A DNA stretch of 64,000 nt from Nymphaea colorata (Eukaryota; Streptophyta; Magnoliopsida; Nymphaeales; Nymphaeaceae), in assembly GCF_008831285.2 (NCBI RefSeq), contig NC_045147.1:21158981-21222980 (forward strand), read 5' to 3'. The position numbers and the translations under genes were made by a program. Under the pieces are notes generated by a model that was not told where the DNA came from, ran no database searches, and worked only from the letters and a program-made list of their open reading frames with translations. Positions 45,621 to 56,399 of this stretch are shown piece by piece. Position 1 is the first letter of the stretch. Every line of letters begins with the position of its first letter.

Positions 45621-48164
45621 CTACATGCTCCGTGAATCCATGGTGGCCTGCTCAGCATAAGTCGAACTGCTTCTATCATCATCAGTATGCCAAACCATGG
45701 AAGACATGGACACCTCTTCATCATCACCATCCACGGCCATGGAAGGACCGGCAGCCAATCCCTCCCCCTTCTTCTCCTCTTCTCCGCTGACCTGTAAAAA
45801 AAGGGCAAGCTCCAAACTACTTACCACATTCGCCATAGACGGACGGTCTGCACTCTGCCAAGCACCTTTCTGCAGTCTCTGCAAACTTGTGGAGGCAGTC
45901 GAGTGCTATCTTTCCCCTTAGAAATGGGTCGATGATCGGCTCGATTCTTCCCAATCTCATAGAGCGCAACGCCCAATCGGCCAGACCGATCTCTTCCGGT
46001 CGAGCACACAAAGTCTCTAGCAGAACCACTCCAAACGGGTAAACATCTGATTTCTCGGTCAGCCTGTGGAAGCGGAAGTATTCTGGATCAAAGTAGCCGA
46101 AGGTGCCCTTCACCCCTGTGCTCACATGGCTGCAACCCAATGAGGACCCCATCCTCGAGAGGCCGAAGTCGGAAACCTTGGCCACCCACTTCTCATCCAA
46201 GAGTATGTTTGTGGTTTTGACATTCCTATGTATAAGCGTATAGGTGGCTCCGGCATGAAGGTAATGAAGCCCTTTAACCGCACCAATGCATATCTCAAGT
46301 CTCTGCCTCTGGTTAGTGCCATAGAGGTGATGACGCAGGGTGCCGTGAGCCATGTGGTTATAGACAAGTATCATCTCAGAGTTGTCATCACAGTAAGCGA
46401 TGAGGGAAACCAGGTGGCGATGGCGGAGCTTAGAGAGCATTTCTATCTCGTTCTTGAATTCACGCACTCCCTGCTGTGATAGTTGGTTCCCTCGCTTGAT
46501 GGCAACCTTGGTGCCACCGTCTATTATCTCACCCCTGTACACTTTGCCAAAGCCACCAGCCCCAAGGAGCAGTTCATCGTCAAAATTGTTGGTGGCTGCT
46601 ATCATCTCGGAGAACCTGAAGTGCCGGCAATAAGCATTAGAGACCCGTAGTGCCGGCAATAAGCATTAGAGGCGTTGCTCTGAGCGACCAGGCTCTTCTC
46701 TGCTGGAATTAGAGTTGATTTCCCGCTTTTCCCTCGTACGTAAGGCGATAACGGGACCCGCAGGTGCAAGCGCCGGCAACAAGCGCGGCAGCTATGCCTC
46801 CCACGGCGCCTGCAATCACGAGGCTGTGACCACCACCATGACGACCAACGGGCGGAGAACTATTCTTAGGTGCAGGCGCCCACGGGAGGTCTGGATTTGG
46901 TCCAGCAAGGTTACCAGATGAGTCATTGACCTTGAAGACTTCAAGCCCATTAAGAATTGCATCTGCGTGATTGGGTCCGATCTCAGCATCTGGATGGAGC
47001 GTAATCGACATGTAGCTCCGTTCACTTCCCTCTACAGGCACTTCTATGATATAGTCCCTGTACACAGCCACGCCTGTCAAAATAGTAGTGTTGACTTTCT
47101 TAGATGCATAGTCAAGCACATCAAATTTAAGATCTGCCGTCATGTTGTTCACATATATGTCGAACACCCTCTGGTTCACGTTGTTGATCTTTGATTGTAT
47201 CTCACAGAAATGAAGCCTAACCCAGTAGCGAAATCCGTTGTCTATAGCAATATTCCACTGGAGGTTATAGTTCTTGTCGACCGATGCATTAAGCCCCATT
47301 GATCGAGCAGTGCCATACACGTCTGTTGGAGCAATATAATCTGGGAAAGCATCAGAATTCTGGACCCTTATATTTGGATCACGGTTGTAGGAAACTCCAA
47401 GAGCGGCACCATAGACGTATGGACTATCATCATACCAAGTCCGGAAGAGGAGGCCGGAATCAGAGGTGGGAGTGACGTAAGCTCCGCCCACATTCAGCCG
47501 AACGACGGTTTGCAAAGCCTCGGAATGTTGTATGCGAAATATTTGGTCGGTTTGGCCAACGGTGGAAGAAGGGTTAAAGGCGAAGGAACGGAAAAGTTCT
47601 ATGCCATTGTGAAGGCGAACGAATCAGGGGTGCCTTTTGAGGGGGTGAAGGTGAGGGCGAGGGAGCCAGAGGAGGGTGCAGTGATGAAAAACTCTTTAAC
47701 GATGAAGGCTTGTGTGAGGGCTAAAGCGGTGATGGAGGGACTGAAGTTGTCGAGCAGAGTGTAAGGCCCAGTGGTGACAGAAAAGAAGGCATTCTTGGAT
47801 CTCGGTCATTGTAGACAGCAGGGAAGAAGTGGAGGCGAACGAAATGACGACCTTCAGGAAGTGCAGTGAAGTTGTAAGAGGAAGTAAAAGTGAAGATGCG
47901 AGCAGTTTGGTAGGGAACAGAAGGGATTTCAGAGTTAAAAGCTTGGGCAACGAAAGAAGATTGTAAATTTGAGTGACCAAAGTGGGTGGTGGAGTCGTTG
48001 GTCCATCGACGCGTATCTTCATCAACATCGTCAGAGGAAGCGCCACAGTTGAGAAGGATACTCACGGGTTTGAGGTCATGGGTGGATCTGACAAGAGAAG
48101 AAAAAAGCAACAAATGGAAGACAAGTAGCAGAAGGAGAGGCAGCCAGCAAGTTGATTCCTTCAT
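45621..48164 (-). pseudogene. CrRLK1L receptor kinase copy K, frameshifted
   Basis: This is a full-length relative of B and D, broken in several places. Near 45857, 5 bases are lost. Near 45997, 24 bases are lost in frame. Near 46310, 15 are lost in frame (NHPPLSW region). At 46620-46670 a 29-base tandem duplication shifts the frame before the kinase. Near 46759 about 65 bases are lost, removing the end of the membrane span and its basic stop-transfer. Near 47600-47615 bases are lost including one that shifts frame, and near 47796 one is lost. The signal peptide is intact, the tail is MDSRSM and HRD reads HRN (IHRNVK), an Asp-to-Asn change in the catalytic loop. Confidence 0.9.
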
Positions 48165-49150
48165 CTCCCTGAAACACATGAAACCCAACAAAAGCACAGA
48201 ATCTACTTACCATGCACATGTAAATTTTTAAGAAGCACTTTGATTTGCAAGTGAAGAAGCGACAAATTTACTGAAACCACAAATCCAGCGGCTGGAATTC
48301 TCGAAAATTCAGAAAAAATAAAAGTACGAAAATTTGTATCAGTCTGACTTTTCATATTCTTGTTATGAAGTCAGTTCAGAAAGTTCTGAATTAATTAGGA
48401 GACAGCTGTAATGTAGTTGTTTACAACTGTACGCCACTAGCAAATACTTCTGATACATGTATGTACATCTGTCATATGCTGTATATATATATATATATAT
48501 CTGATGAATGAGAATAAAGTATGGCTCTCTCTCACGATACTAACATCTCCTTTCTTGCCCCAACTTCAAGAATTCCACATGGAAAACACAGATTGATGTG
48601 CACAGGAGAGAGAGCTCCTGAAAAGCTCGTCTAGGAGCTTAGGGCCGTAGAGTTTACGCGGATAATGACATAGTTCACAGGACAGAACTCCCTAGTTGCC
48701 AGAGAATGAAAGAAACAAGAAACAGGCAAGAAGTGAAGACAAGCTACTGGAAACATCGGATCCTAACGTGCCACCACCGTCGAAAGAGAGAGAGAGAGAG
48801 AGTTACCAGTACTGACAGCAAATTGTTCCCAAACGAGTTAGATTCCAGCCAGAAGCTTCATCTAGTCACAGGAAAAACAGGTGAAGTCAGGATAGGATTG
48901 GAGGAGGTGGAGCTTTGGGGGCGGGCGATCCCTTTTGGACCATGTATCCATCTTCCCCACTCGAGGTACGCAAAGCTTTTTCCATCTCTCTCAAAATTCC
49001 AATATGGAGACAGAAAAGGCGGCATCTGAAAGCGATGACAATGGCCGTCCGATGCGACGCACAGTGGAAACCACCATCGGGTACTTGCCATCTTCCTTTC
49101 TCAGGCCTCAACTTCTGATCCCCCAAAGTAGAGTATTTCAATCAACATGA
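48165..49150 (-). promoter_or_regulatory. Leader block of pseudogene K, interrupted by an LTR
   Basis: It is related to the leaders of B and D. A 185 bp LTR-like insert at 48361-48545 splits it. The GA tract is at about 48786-48802 with the TTACCAG donor next to it. The uORF-like start is cut short. Confidence 0.5.
48361..48545 (+). mobile_element. Probable solo LTR, about 185 bp
   Basis: The insert begins TGTTATGAAG and ends ACTAACA, with an AATAAAG signal and a short TA tract inside. In the leaders of B and D the flanking sequence is continuous (atattccgccatgg). Here the match breaks at about 48360 and resumes at about 48571. The 25 bases after the AACA end are also extra, so the exact boundaries and target duplication are unclear. 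Confidence 0.6.
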
Positions 49151-49532
49151 TTATCAATTGATTTCATTTGCCGGCCAATGTAGTTCGTCACATTTGTTTT
49201 GATTATTATTTTTCAATACATTTTTTAAACTTGTTTTTTTTTTGGTTTACTTTGTAATTATTGTTACATGTTCGTTTATCTATTTTTCAAATGAATATAA
49301 ATGATTTTTTTTTTTTTCATATTCGCTTGATTCACGGGATCATTAGTTTACGTAGCCAATTGGATTTTATTTCCAATTTTTCCAACAAGGGTTTTGAGTT
49401 TTAACTCTCTATATTAGGCTGACGGTGCTTCTTTAAATGATTTTTGATTTATCAATTCTTAAGACATGTTTCTTTTTTCGCTTGTGATAATATACTTTTA
49501 AGAGTATCATAACAATTCTGACAACAATTTTT
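49151..49532. other. Promoter-distal repeat
   Basis: Similar to 24360-24640 and to the distal parts of other leaders. No gene is seen. Confidence 0.45.
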
Positions 49533-50006
49533 TCGAGTTTGACTTCGATTAGGGAGATCAGATTAAGCCAAATTTGTTCCCAACTGGATTACGTCCCTAT
49601 TGACGAAGAGAGAGAAGAAAAAAAATGAAAAAATTAATCATGGAGTTAAAAAAATTAGGTCAGATGAGCCACGTAGCGTGAAAAAGACATTATTTTTAGT
49701 AAAAAATTCTATTTTTTGAATTAAATTTTTAATTCTCTCACCGTGCATTTTCAACTTAGAAGACTAGACCAGGTGTTCAGGTTTTGCTAAAAGTCAAACA
49801 CGTAAAAACTTTGCCTGGACTTTGAAGCCAAATGCCATAATAGAAGCAATTAAACGTGTATTAGTTGTTGGTTAATACAATAACTTTTTAAGTTTTTGCA
49901 ATCATAGACGTTGCATTTGCAAAGGAACCGAAATTGGTTATCTTCAATTCAATTTTGAGACACTTAGGCTGCACTTGGATTTCAGATCTCGTGCAGATTT
50001 CAAATC
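49533..50006. repeat. Second copy of 30-506
   Basis: It matches the left end of the window in the same orientation, and is followed at 50020-50165 by a copy of the gene H leader. Together they suggest that an H-type unit once stood here and lost its coding region. Confidence 0.7.
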
Positions 50007-51175
50007 GTGAGTTGATCTCCCTAGGACATTGATCTCCAGCGTGTGAGTTGGAAAATGCTTTACCATTAAAAGCAACAATTGAAGGGCTCCTATTATTTGT
50101 TTCTGGTTCTTTTATTTGGGTGGATGAGGAAAAGGATTCTATTAAACTAAAATCAATGGGAACTTGTGGAAATGATGATCCCAGGCAATAATTTATGTTT
50201 CCGATTTTATAAATGGCAGTTCATACTCGTTCGTAAAAGGGTCATAAGTTTCGTCTTTGTCAGCAACACGTTATTGAGCGTTTCTGCAAGTGGCTGCCTG
50301 GCTACATGCAAGAGGGTAAAACGAAAGATCACACTCACAGGCTGCCATTGGTACATCGAATGGTTTGGTATCGAATACTCATTTGCCAACACTCCACATG
50401 CTATTTCATTGAAATCTAATCTTCACGTTACTGTCGAAGGTGAGAATAGTGACTGACTGCGTCACCAAACCACGCCTTCCACTTTTGCGTTACCTTCCGT
50501 GCCTAGTGACTGACTGCGTCAAAATATATAAGTTGGCTAAAGTGTTAATTGGTTTGTATTGAATTAATTTAAATAATTGAGACCTGGTTTTCTTGTTCTT
50601 CATTGAGTCACTCCTAATTTTCTAAACTTGGTGGTACGTTGTTGAAGATATGTATGTATGCTTAACTTCGAAGAATGGTTGTGGTCATAGAAAATCAATG
50701 CATTAGTAACAGGGAAGGGAATCTCGTGGAAAATTTGTGCACCATTTTTTTATCGTTTTGATTTCAATCTTCAAATGAGGCGGTAAGTTGCTACGTTCGC
50801 TTGGCCTGCACGGAGGATGCCTGTTTATTTCTCTACTTTGTTGAAACAAATTCCTAATAGTATACTGTGCTAGTAGTCTTTATTAAGCGGTTAAATATAA
50901 GTAACAGGTTAGGCACGTATTTTTCTTAATGATGAGATTGAACTTTTACCGTCCAAGGTGAGTTTTAATAATAAAAAGTTGGGCAGTCATTTGTGGTAAC
51001 TGAAACGTTTGGCACTGGTCCGTTATTGTCCCAAACATTGGGCGGTAAATTGTAATTTTTCTTATGAAAAACACAAAAACAGAAAACAAAATACATGAGA
51101 GAAAGACTAGTAAACCAGACAGAGAAGACGAAAAAAAGAAGAGAAAAAACGCAAAAGAGAAAAAGCTCTGGGAAA
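50007..51175. other. Intergenic; includes H-leader copy at 50020-50165
   Basis: After the leader copy, a 96-codon frame at 50166-50456 has no recognisable domain. About 50900-51175 is A-rich on the plus strand and leads into the tandem repeats. Confidence 0.4.
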
Positions 51176-51540
51176 GCCTTCGCCAATACCTTCAAACAGA
51201 TTGAAGAAGAAAGATTCAGCTCCTCGATGAGAAAGCATGTCATCATCGTTCCAAAAATACAACCAAAGCCTTCGCCAATACCTTCAAACAGATTGAAGAA
51301 GAAAGATTAAGCTCCTCGAGGAGAAAGCATGTCATCGTTTCAAAAACACAACCAAAGCCTTCGCCAATACCTTCAAACAGATTGAAGAAGAAAGATTAAG
51401 CTCCTCGAGGAGAAAGCATGTCATCGTTCCAAAAACACAACCAAAGCCTTCGCCAATACCTTCAAACAGATTGAAGAAGAAAGATTCAGTTCCTGCTCCT
51501 CGAGGAAAAAGCATGTCATCGTTCCAAAAATACAACCACA
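51176..51540. repeat. Four tandem repeats of about 89-95 bp
   Basis: Units start at 51176, 51268, 51357 and 51446, each beginning gccttcgccaatacc and containing agctcctcga and agcatgtcatc. Spacings are 92, 89 and 89 bases, not multiples of three, so the repeat is not kept as a coding repeat. Units 2 and 3 are almost identical, pointing to recent expansion. The copia element starts 54 bases after the last unit. Confidence 0.92.
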
Positions 51541-51593
51541 CCGTAATCGACGGTCAGATCAGCCTCCATTTCTTCAGGCCATGGACTTGAACT

Positions 51594-52247
51594 TGAAAAG
51601 AGTCATCACCGACTCTTGAGAAGGGTCGAGAAGACCCAAGAGGCTACAAGCCTCTTCCGTTTTTTCTGTAAGTCGGTGGAAGTCTCCTCTCTTAAGTCGG
51701 TGCTTGTATAGTCGGTTGTATAGTCGGTGAAAAGAAAAATAATTTAAAAAGAAAAAATGGAAAACGGTGGAAGCTTCATCCACCGACCTCCTCTCCCTAT
51801 AAATAGGGATGGAGGGCATAGCGTGTGTGCATGAAAAGTGAGTTGCTCACTTGGTGAGCTTGAGCGTAGTGTGTGAAAAAGTGTGTGTGAGTCTTAGTCT
51901 ATGTGTTCACTTTGTGAGCTTGTGAGGTGTGTGAGTTGGGTGTACTTTATTTGTGAGCTTGTGAGTGTTACCTCGTGTGTTCACTTCGTGAGCTCGAGCG
52001 TTGCAGTTTCAAGTGTGCGCTGCAAGAGTGTTGGGTGTGTTAGCTCACTGCGTGAGTCGAGGTGAGTTTTCTTAAGTCCTCTTTTGTAATATCCAGTTTG
52101 ATGAATAAATAGTTTGCTTGTTCAAGTATATTTTGCCAAGTTATTATTGAGTATCAGTTTGGACGTCGAGACTCTGCTGGATTTTCTCTGTATAAATTCG
52201 AGTTTGTAGCTCAGTTATATTTAGGGTCCGCATTACGTTTCCCAACA
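51594..52247 (+). repeat. 5' LTR of the 51.6 kb copia element
   Basis: It runs from TGAAAAG to CCCAACA and pairs with 55072-55725. It contains a TATAAATA promoter box (51799-51806) and GTGAGCTTGTGAG-type short repeats. A tandem duplication of about 13 bases (tatagtcggttg) near 51710 is absent from the 3' LTR. Confidence 0.93.
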
Positions 52248-52249
52248 AG

Positions 52250-52261
52250 TGGTATCAGAGC
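52250..52261 (+). other. Primer-binding site, initiator Met tRNA
   Basis: TGGTATCAGAGC lies two bases after the 5' LTR. It is complementary to the 3' end of plant initiator methionine tRNA, the usual primer of copia reverse transcription. Confidence 0.92.
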
Positions 52262-52310
52262 GAGGTTCTGTCCGAGGGCCGATTTATTGGAATAGTTATA
52301 TCCTGGAATT

Positions 52311-55150
52311 ATGGCGGCATTAGCGGTTGCATTAGACAATATTGAGAAACTTAACAATAGTAATTATGGCTACTGGAAATCCTGTATGGAGTCGTATTTT
52401 TTAGGACAGGAATTATGGGAGATAGTATTAGGATCAGACACTAATATTCCTGTCGACAAGGAAGCGAAAAAGAAATGGATGATCAAAGCAGGAAAAGCTT
52501 TGCAATTAAGGTATCAATCGAGAAAGATTTATTAGAGCATATACGAGATGCTACGACTCCTAAAGAAGCATGGGATGCTTTTGCAACTCTATTTTCTCGA
52601 GCTAATGATGCCCGCCTACAATTGTTAGAAAATGATCTAGCTACATTAACTCAGGGAAGCATGTCGATAGCAGAATATTTTATGAAGGTTAAAAATATCT
52701 GTAGAGAGATATCTCAAATTGATCCTGAGTCAAAGATCAGTGAGACCCGTATACGGAGAATACTTATTCGCGGACTTCGTCCAGAATTTGGCAGTTTCAT
52801 AATTGGTGTTCAAGGCTGGCCAGTTCAACCAACTTTGTTGGAGTTAAAAAATCTCTTGATCAATCAAGAAACATTAGCGAAGCAAATGGTCGGGCTTTCT
52901 CTCAAGGGAAATAATGAGGAAGCTTTGTTTAGTAAGGGTCAGAGATCACGTTGGCCAGCTAAGCAAGTCATTCGGTCTCCAAGTAGGAACGTTGGTGAAA
53001 AGAAAGAGAAAAATGTAGAAAAGAAAACAAGAGAAACTACACAGCAGTGGAGACCAAAGATAAAATATTTTAGATGTGGGAAATTGGGTCATATTGCTCG
53101 TGACTGCAGAGTCAAAATAAATGAAGGAAATGCAGTCATGACAAGTAAGCAAGATGGGGGAGCTAATGAGACTGTACAGAAAAGTTCGTTTCTGTACTCA
53201 ATGGAGGTTAAAGAGGATATTATACAAGAAAGATGCAATTCCGCTCATACAAAACCCGTAAAAGAAAAGGAAGAGAAGATCAATTATCAAACTGATTGGA
53301 TAATTGATTCTGGATGCTCAAATCATATGACCGGTGATGAGAGCAAGTTCGTAAGTCTGAAAGAATATGATGGAAATCGAGTTGTTGTTACTGCTAACAA
53401 CACAAAGCTCCCAGTGGCACATATTGGAGAAGCAGAGGTTGTAGCCAATTTTGGCAAAGACAGGATTTTACGGAACGTTTATCATGTTCCAGGAATGACT
53501 AAGAATCTGTTGTCTGTGCCACAACTAACAGCTTTAGGGCACTATGTTGTGTTCGGCCCAAATGATGTAAAAGTTTATAAGGATGCAGATGTTCAAGGAA
53601 CTCCCATGTTTGAAGGAAGGAAAGTTGAGTCAATATATGTCTTGTCCGCAGAAACATCATATATTGACAAAGCAAAGAAACATGACACTGCAGATATCTG
53701 GCATGAGAGACTCGCTCATGTTGGATACAACAAACTTCGGGAGATGTCTAATAAGGGGCAGTTGATTGGCTTGCCCAAGCTTGAGGTACGAACTGACAAA
53801 GTATGCACAGGATGTCAGTATGGAAAGGCGCACAGGAGGCCATACAAAGAATCAAAATATAGAGCTAAAGCGTCATTCGAGCTTGTGCATTCAGACGTAT
53901 TCGGCAAAGTACCAGACCCATCAGTTGGAGGTAAGTGGTATTTTATCACTTTTATTGATGATTTTTCGAGATATACTTGGGTCTATTTTATGAAAGAAAA
54001 GTCTGAAGCACTTGAAAAATTTAAGGAGTTTCACCAGATGGTGAAAAAAGAACTTGGGCATAGAATTCGGTGTGTACGAACCGATAATGGTGGCGAATAT
54101 ACATCCAATATGTTTATGGCATACACGAGACAACATGGCATTCAAAGACAATTCACATGTGCCTATACACCACAGCAAAATGGAGTGGTAGAACGGAAGA
54201 ACCGCCACATAGCAGAAACATGTCGAAGCATGATGCATGCAAAGAACATGCCACCAAGATTTTGGGCCGAGTGTGTCAGCACGGCTGTACACGTAATCAA
54301 TCGACTACCAATGACGGAATTTAATTTTAAGTCTTCATATGAAATGCTCCATAAAAAGAAGTCATCTGTGAGTTATTTTCGAGTATTTGGTTGTGTTTGT
54401 TATGTTTTTATATCTGAGAAGCACATGACTAAGTTCGACAAAAAGGCACAGAGGTGTGTCTTCGGATATGACCCATATCGGAAAGGATGGAGATGCGCTA
54501 ATCCTAGCACTAGGCAAGTCTATGTCTCTCGCGACGTCATTTTCGATGAAGCATCGTCGTGGTGGTCAGAAGAGAAAAAGACGCTTCCAGACTCTTCAGT
54601 TCTTGAGAGAGATGTTCAAAATAAAATACAATTTGAGATAAATCAAGGAGAGCCTGAGCTTGAAGACACAGAAGCAAGACGACCTGATAAACAGGTCCAA
54701 ATGTCTGAACATAGTTCAAGACAAGAAGGACGAGCAGATCCATGGAGAACAGGAGTAAGTCCAATCCAACAAAGAACTGCAGAAGAAGAAAGACCATCAC
54801 AACTTGAAGAGCCAGAAGAAGCACCAATAGCACTAAGAAGATCAACGAGAATACGAAAACCAAATCCAAAATATACAAATGCAGACTGTGCCATCATGGA
54901 GGAGATCGACCCAGCTTCTTTTGAAGAAGCAAAAGATGTTGAAAAATGGCATGCAGCATTGGAGCGTAACGAGACTCGAGAACTCATACAAAAAGCTTAC
55001 CAGTGCAAACATTTACCAAGCTTGAAGAATGTTAAGAGTCATGAGTCGAGAGTCGGTAATGAGGGGGAGATTGAAAAGAGTCATCACCGACTCTTGAGAA
55101 GGGTCGAGAAGACCCAAGAGGCTACAAGCCTCTTCCGTTTTTTTTTGTAA
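52311..55150 (+). pseudogene. Copia gag-protease-integrase polyprotein, frameshifted, reverse transcriptase missing
   Basis: Gag starts MAALAVALDNIEKL at 52311. A one-base shift near 52500 moves it into the frame that then stays open to 55150. In that second frame (numbered from 52475): UBN2-type gag to about 145; zinc knuckle 198-211 with Tyr at the first Cys position (YFRCGKLGHIARDC); protease DSG at 278-280; integrase HHCC with H410, H415, C444, C447; and catalytic D473, D537 and E573. After the RT-proximal motif RRSTRIRKP and about 50 residues the frame runs into the polypurine tract and 3' LTR, so reverse transcriptase and RNase H are deleted. The product would be a packaging or integration remnant only. 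Confidence 0.9.
55061..55071 (+). other. Polypurine tract
   Basis: GAGGGGGAGAT lies directly before the 3' LTR, the expected plus-strand priming site. Confidence 0.9.
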
Positions 55151-55725
55151 GTCGGTGGAAGTCTCCTCTCTTAAGTCGGTGCTTGTATAGTCGGTGAAAA
55201 GAAAAATAATTAAAAAAGAAAAAATGGAAAACGGTGGAAGCTTCATCCACCGACCTCCTCTCCCTATAAATAGGGATGGAGGGCGTAGCGTGTGTGCATG
55301 AAAAGTGAGTTGCTCACTTGGTGAGCTTGAGCGTAGTGTGTGAAAAAGTGTGTGTGAGTCTTAGTCTATGTGCTCACTTTGTGAGCTTGTGAGGTGTGTG
55401 AAAAAATTGTGAGTTGGGTGTGCTCTATTTGTGAGCTTGTGAGTGTTAGCTCGTGTGTTCACTTCGTGAGCTCGAGCGTTGCAGTTTCAAGTGTGCGCTG
55501 CAAAAGCGTTGGGTGTGTTAGCTCACTGCGTGAGTCGAGGTGAGTTTTCTTAAGTCCTCTTTTGTAATATCCAGTTTGATGAATAAATAGTTTGCTTGTT
55601 CAAGTATACTTTGCCAAGTTATTATTGAGTATCAGTTTGGACGTCGAGACTCTGCTGGATTTTCTCCGTATAAATTCGTGTTTGTAGATGAGTTATATTT
55701 AGGGCCTGCATTACGTTTCCCAACA
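55072..55725 (+). repeat. 3' LTR of the 51.6 kb copia element
   Basis: It matches 51594-52247. It includes an extra aaaaaattgtga-type insertion near 55402 and lacks the 13-base duplication of the 5' LTR. Confidence 0.93.
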
Positions 55726-55863
55726 GAACTGACCTATCAAATGACTCAGAAAACTTTACCAAGTGTAAATTTCATTTAGCAAAGAGAGAAAGAAAGAGAG
55801 AGAGAGTTGATTGTTGGTGTATGGAACTTGATCCATACTAAACACTCATTTACAATACCGCGG

Positions 55864-56092
55864 AGCGATGAGGGAAACCAGGTGGCAATGGCGGAGCTTA
55901 AAGAGCATTTCTATCTCGTTCTTGAATTCTCGCACTCCTTGCTGTGATAGTTGGTTCCCCCGCTTGATGGCAACCTTGGTGCCACCGTCTATCTCACCCC
56001 TGTACACTTTGCCAAAGCCACCAGCCCCAAGGAGCAGTTCATCGTCAAAATTGTTGGTGGCTGCTATCATCTCGGAGAACCTTGTTAGTGTA
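55864..56092 (-). pseudogene. Captured CrRLK1L kinase N-lobe fragment L
   Basis: It encodes [42 protein letters not shown], and ends in [12 protein letters not shown]. It covers the juxtamembrane end and kinase N-lobe only. It matches copy K (46396-46620) with about six base differences, and lacks the extra Ile codon that K has in EIIDGG. It is too short to make a kinase. Confidence 0.9.
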
Positions 56093-56394
56093 TGGAAGTT
56101 GATCCATATTGGACACTCATTTGCAATACCGCGGACATATATGTCATTTTGTAAGGGCATATATGTCATTTTGTACAAATGCGGGTTTGCCCTAATCCTT
56201 ATGTTTTGAGGATGGCCGCCGGTTGTTGTGTGTCAGTCTGTGTGTTCTTCTAAGAGAGAGAATACAAGAGATCTGTGCGACCGTGGACGTAGGAGATTAT
56301 TGCTCTGAACCACGTAAATCGTTGTCTTCTTCCTTGTTGCTTCTAACCCCCTCTTGAGAGTGTGAGAAGAGAGTTTATTGTGTTGTTCCTAACA
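56093..56394 (+). repeat. Copia-type LTR, 302 bp
   Basis: It begins TGTTAGTGTATGG and ends CCTAACA. It contains CCGTGGACGTAGG and CCACGTAAATC, words also found in the LTR at 19699-19998, so both belong to related copia families. Confidence 0.85.
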
Positions 56395-56399
56395 TTGAT

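Larger units (their letters stand above)
51594..55725 (+). mobile_element. Complete but non-autonomous Ty1/copia LTR retrotransposon, 4132 bp
   Basis: It has two 654 bp LTRs, TGAAAAG...CCCAACA, at 51594-52247 and 55072-55725. A perfect 5 bp target duplication GAACT flanks it (51589-51593 and 55726-55730). The primer site TGGTATCAGAGC is at 52250-52261 and the polypurine tract at about 55061-55071. The LTRs differ by a few base changes and small indels, so insertion was recent. The internal part holds gag, protease and integrase but lacks reverse transcriptase and RNase H. It would depend on another element to move. Confidence 0.95.
55812..56394 (+). mobile_element. LTR-bounded element carrying a receptor-kinase fragment, 583 bp
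   Basis: The element starts TGTTGGTGTATGG at 55812 and ends CCTAACA at 56394, flanked on both sides by TTGAT (55807-55811 and 56395-56399). Its first 51 bp repeat the first 51 bp of the LTR at 56093-56394. Between them lies a 229 bp kinase fragment. The perfect target duplication argues that the whole unit behaves as one insertion, or that a longer element lost its interior and gained the fragment. Confidence 0.85.

Noticed and set aside
50166-50456. 96-codon plus-strand frame
   Set aside because: No domain, and it starts in a decayed copy of a gene leader.
51095-51310. Lys/Glu-rich frame running into the tandem repeats, at first looking like a repeat protein
   Set aside because: Repeat spacing (92, 89, 89) is not a multiple of three, so the frame is not maintained through the array.
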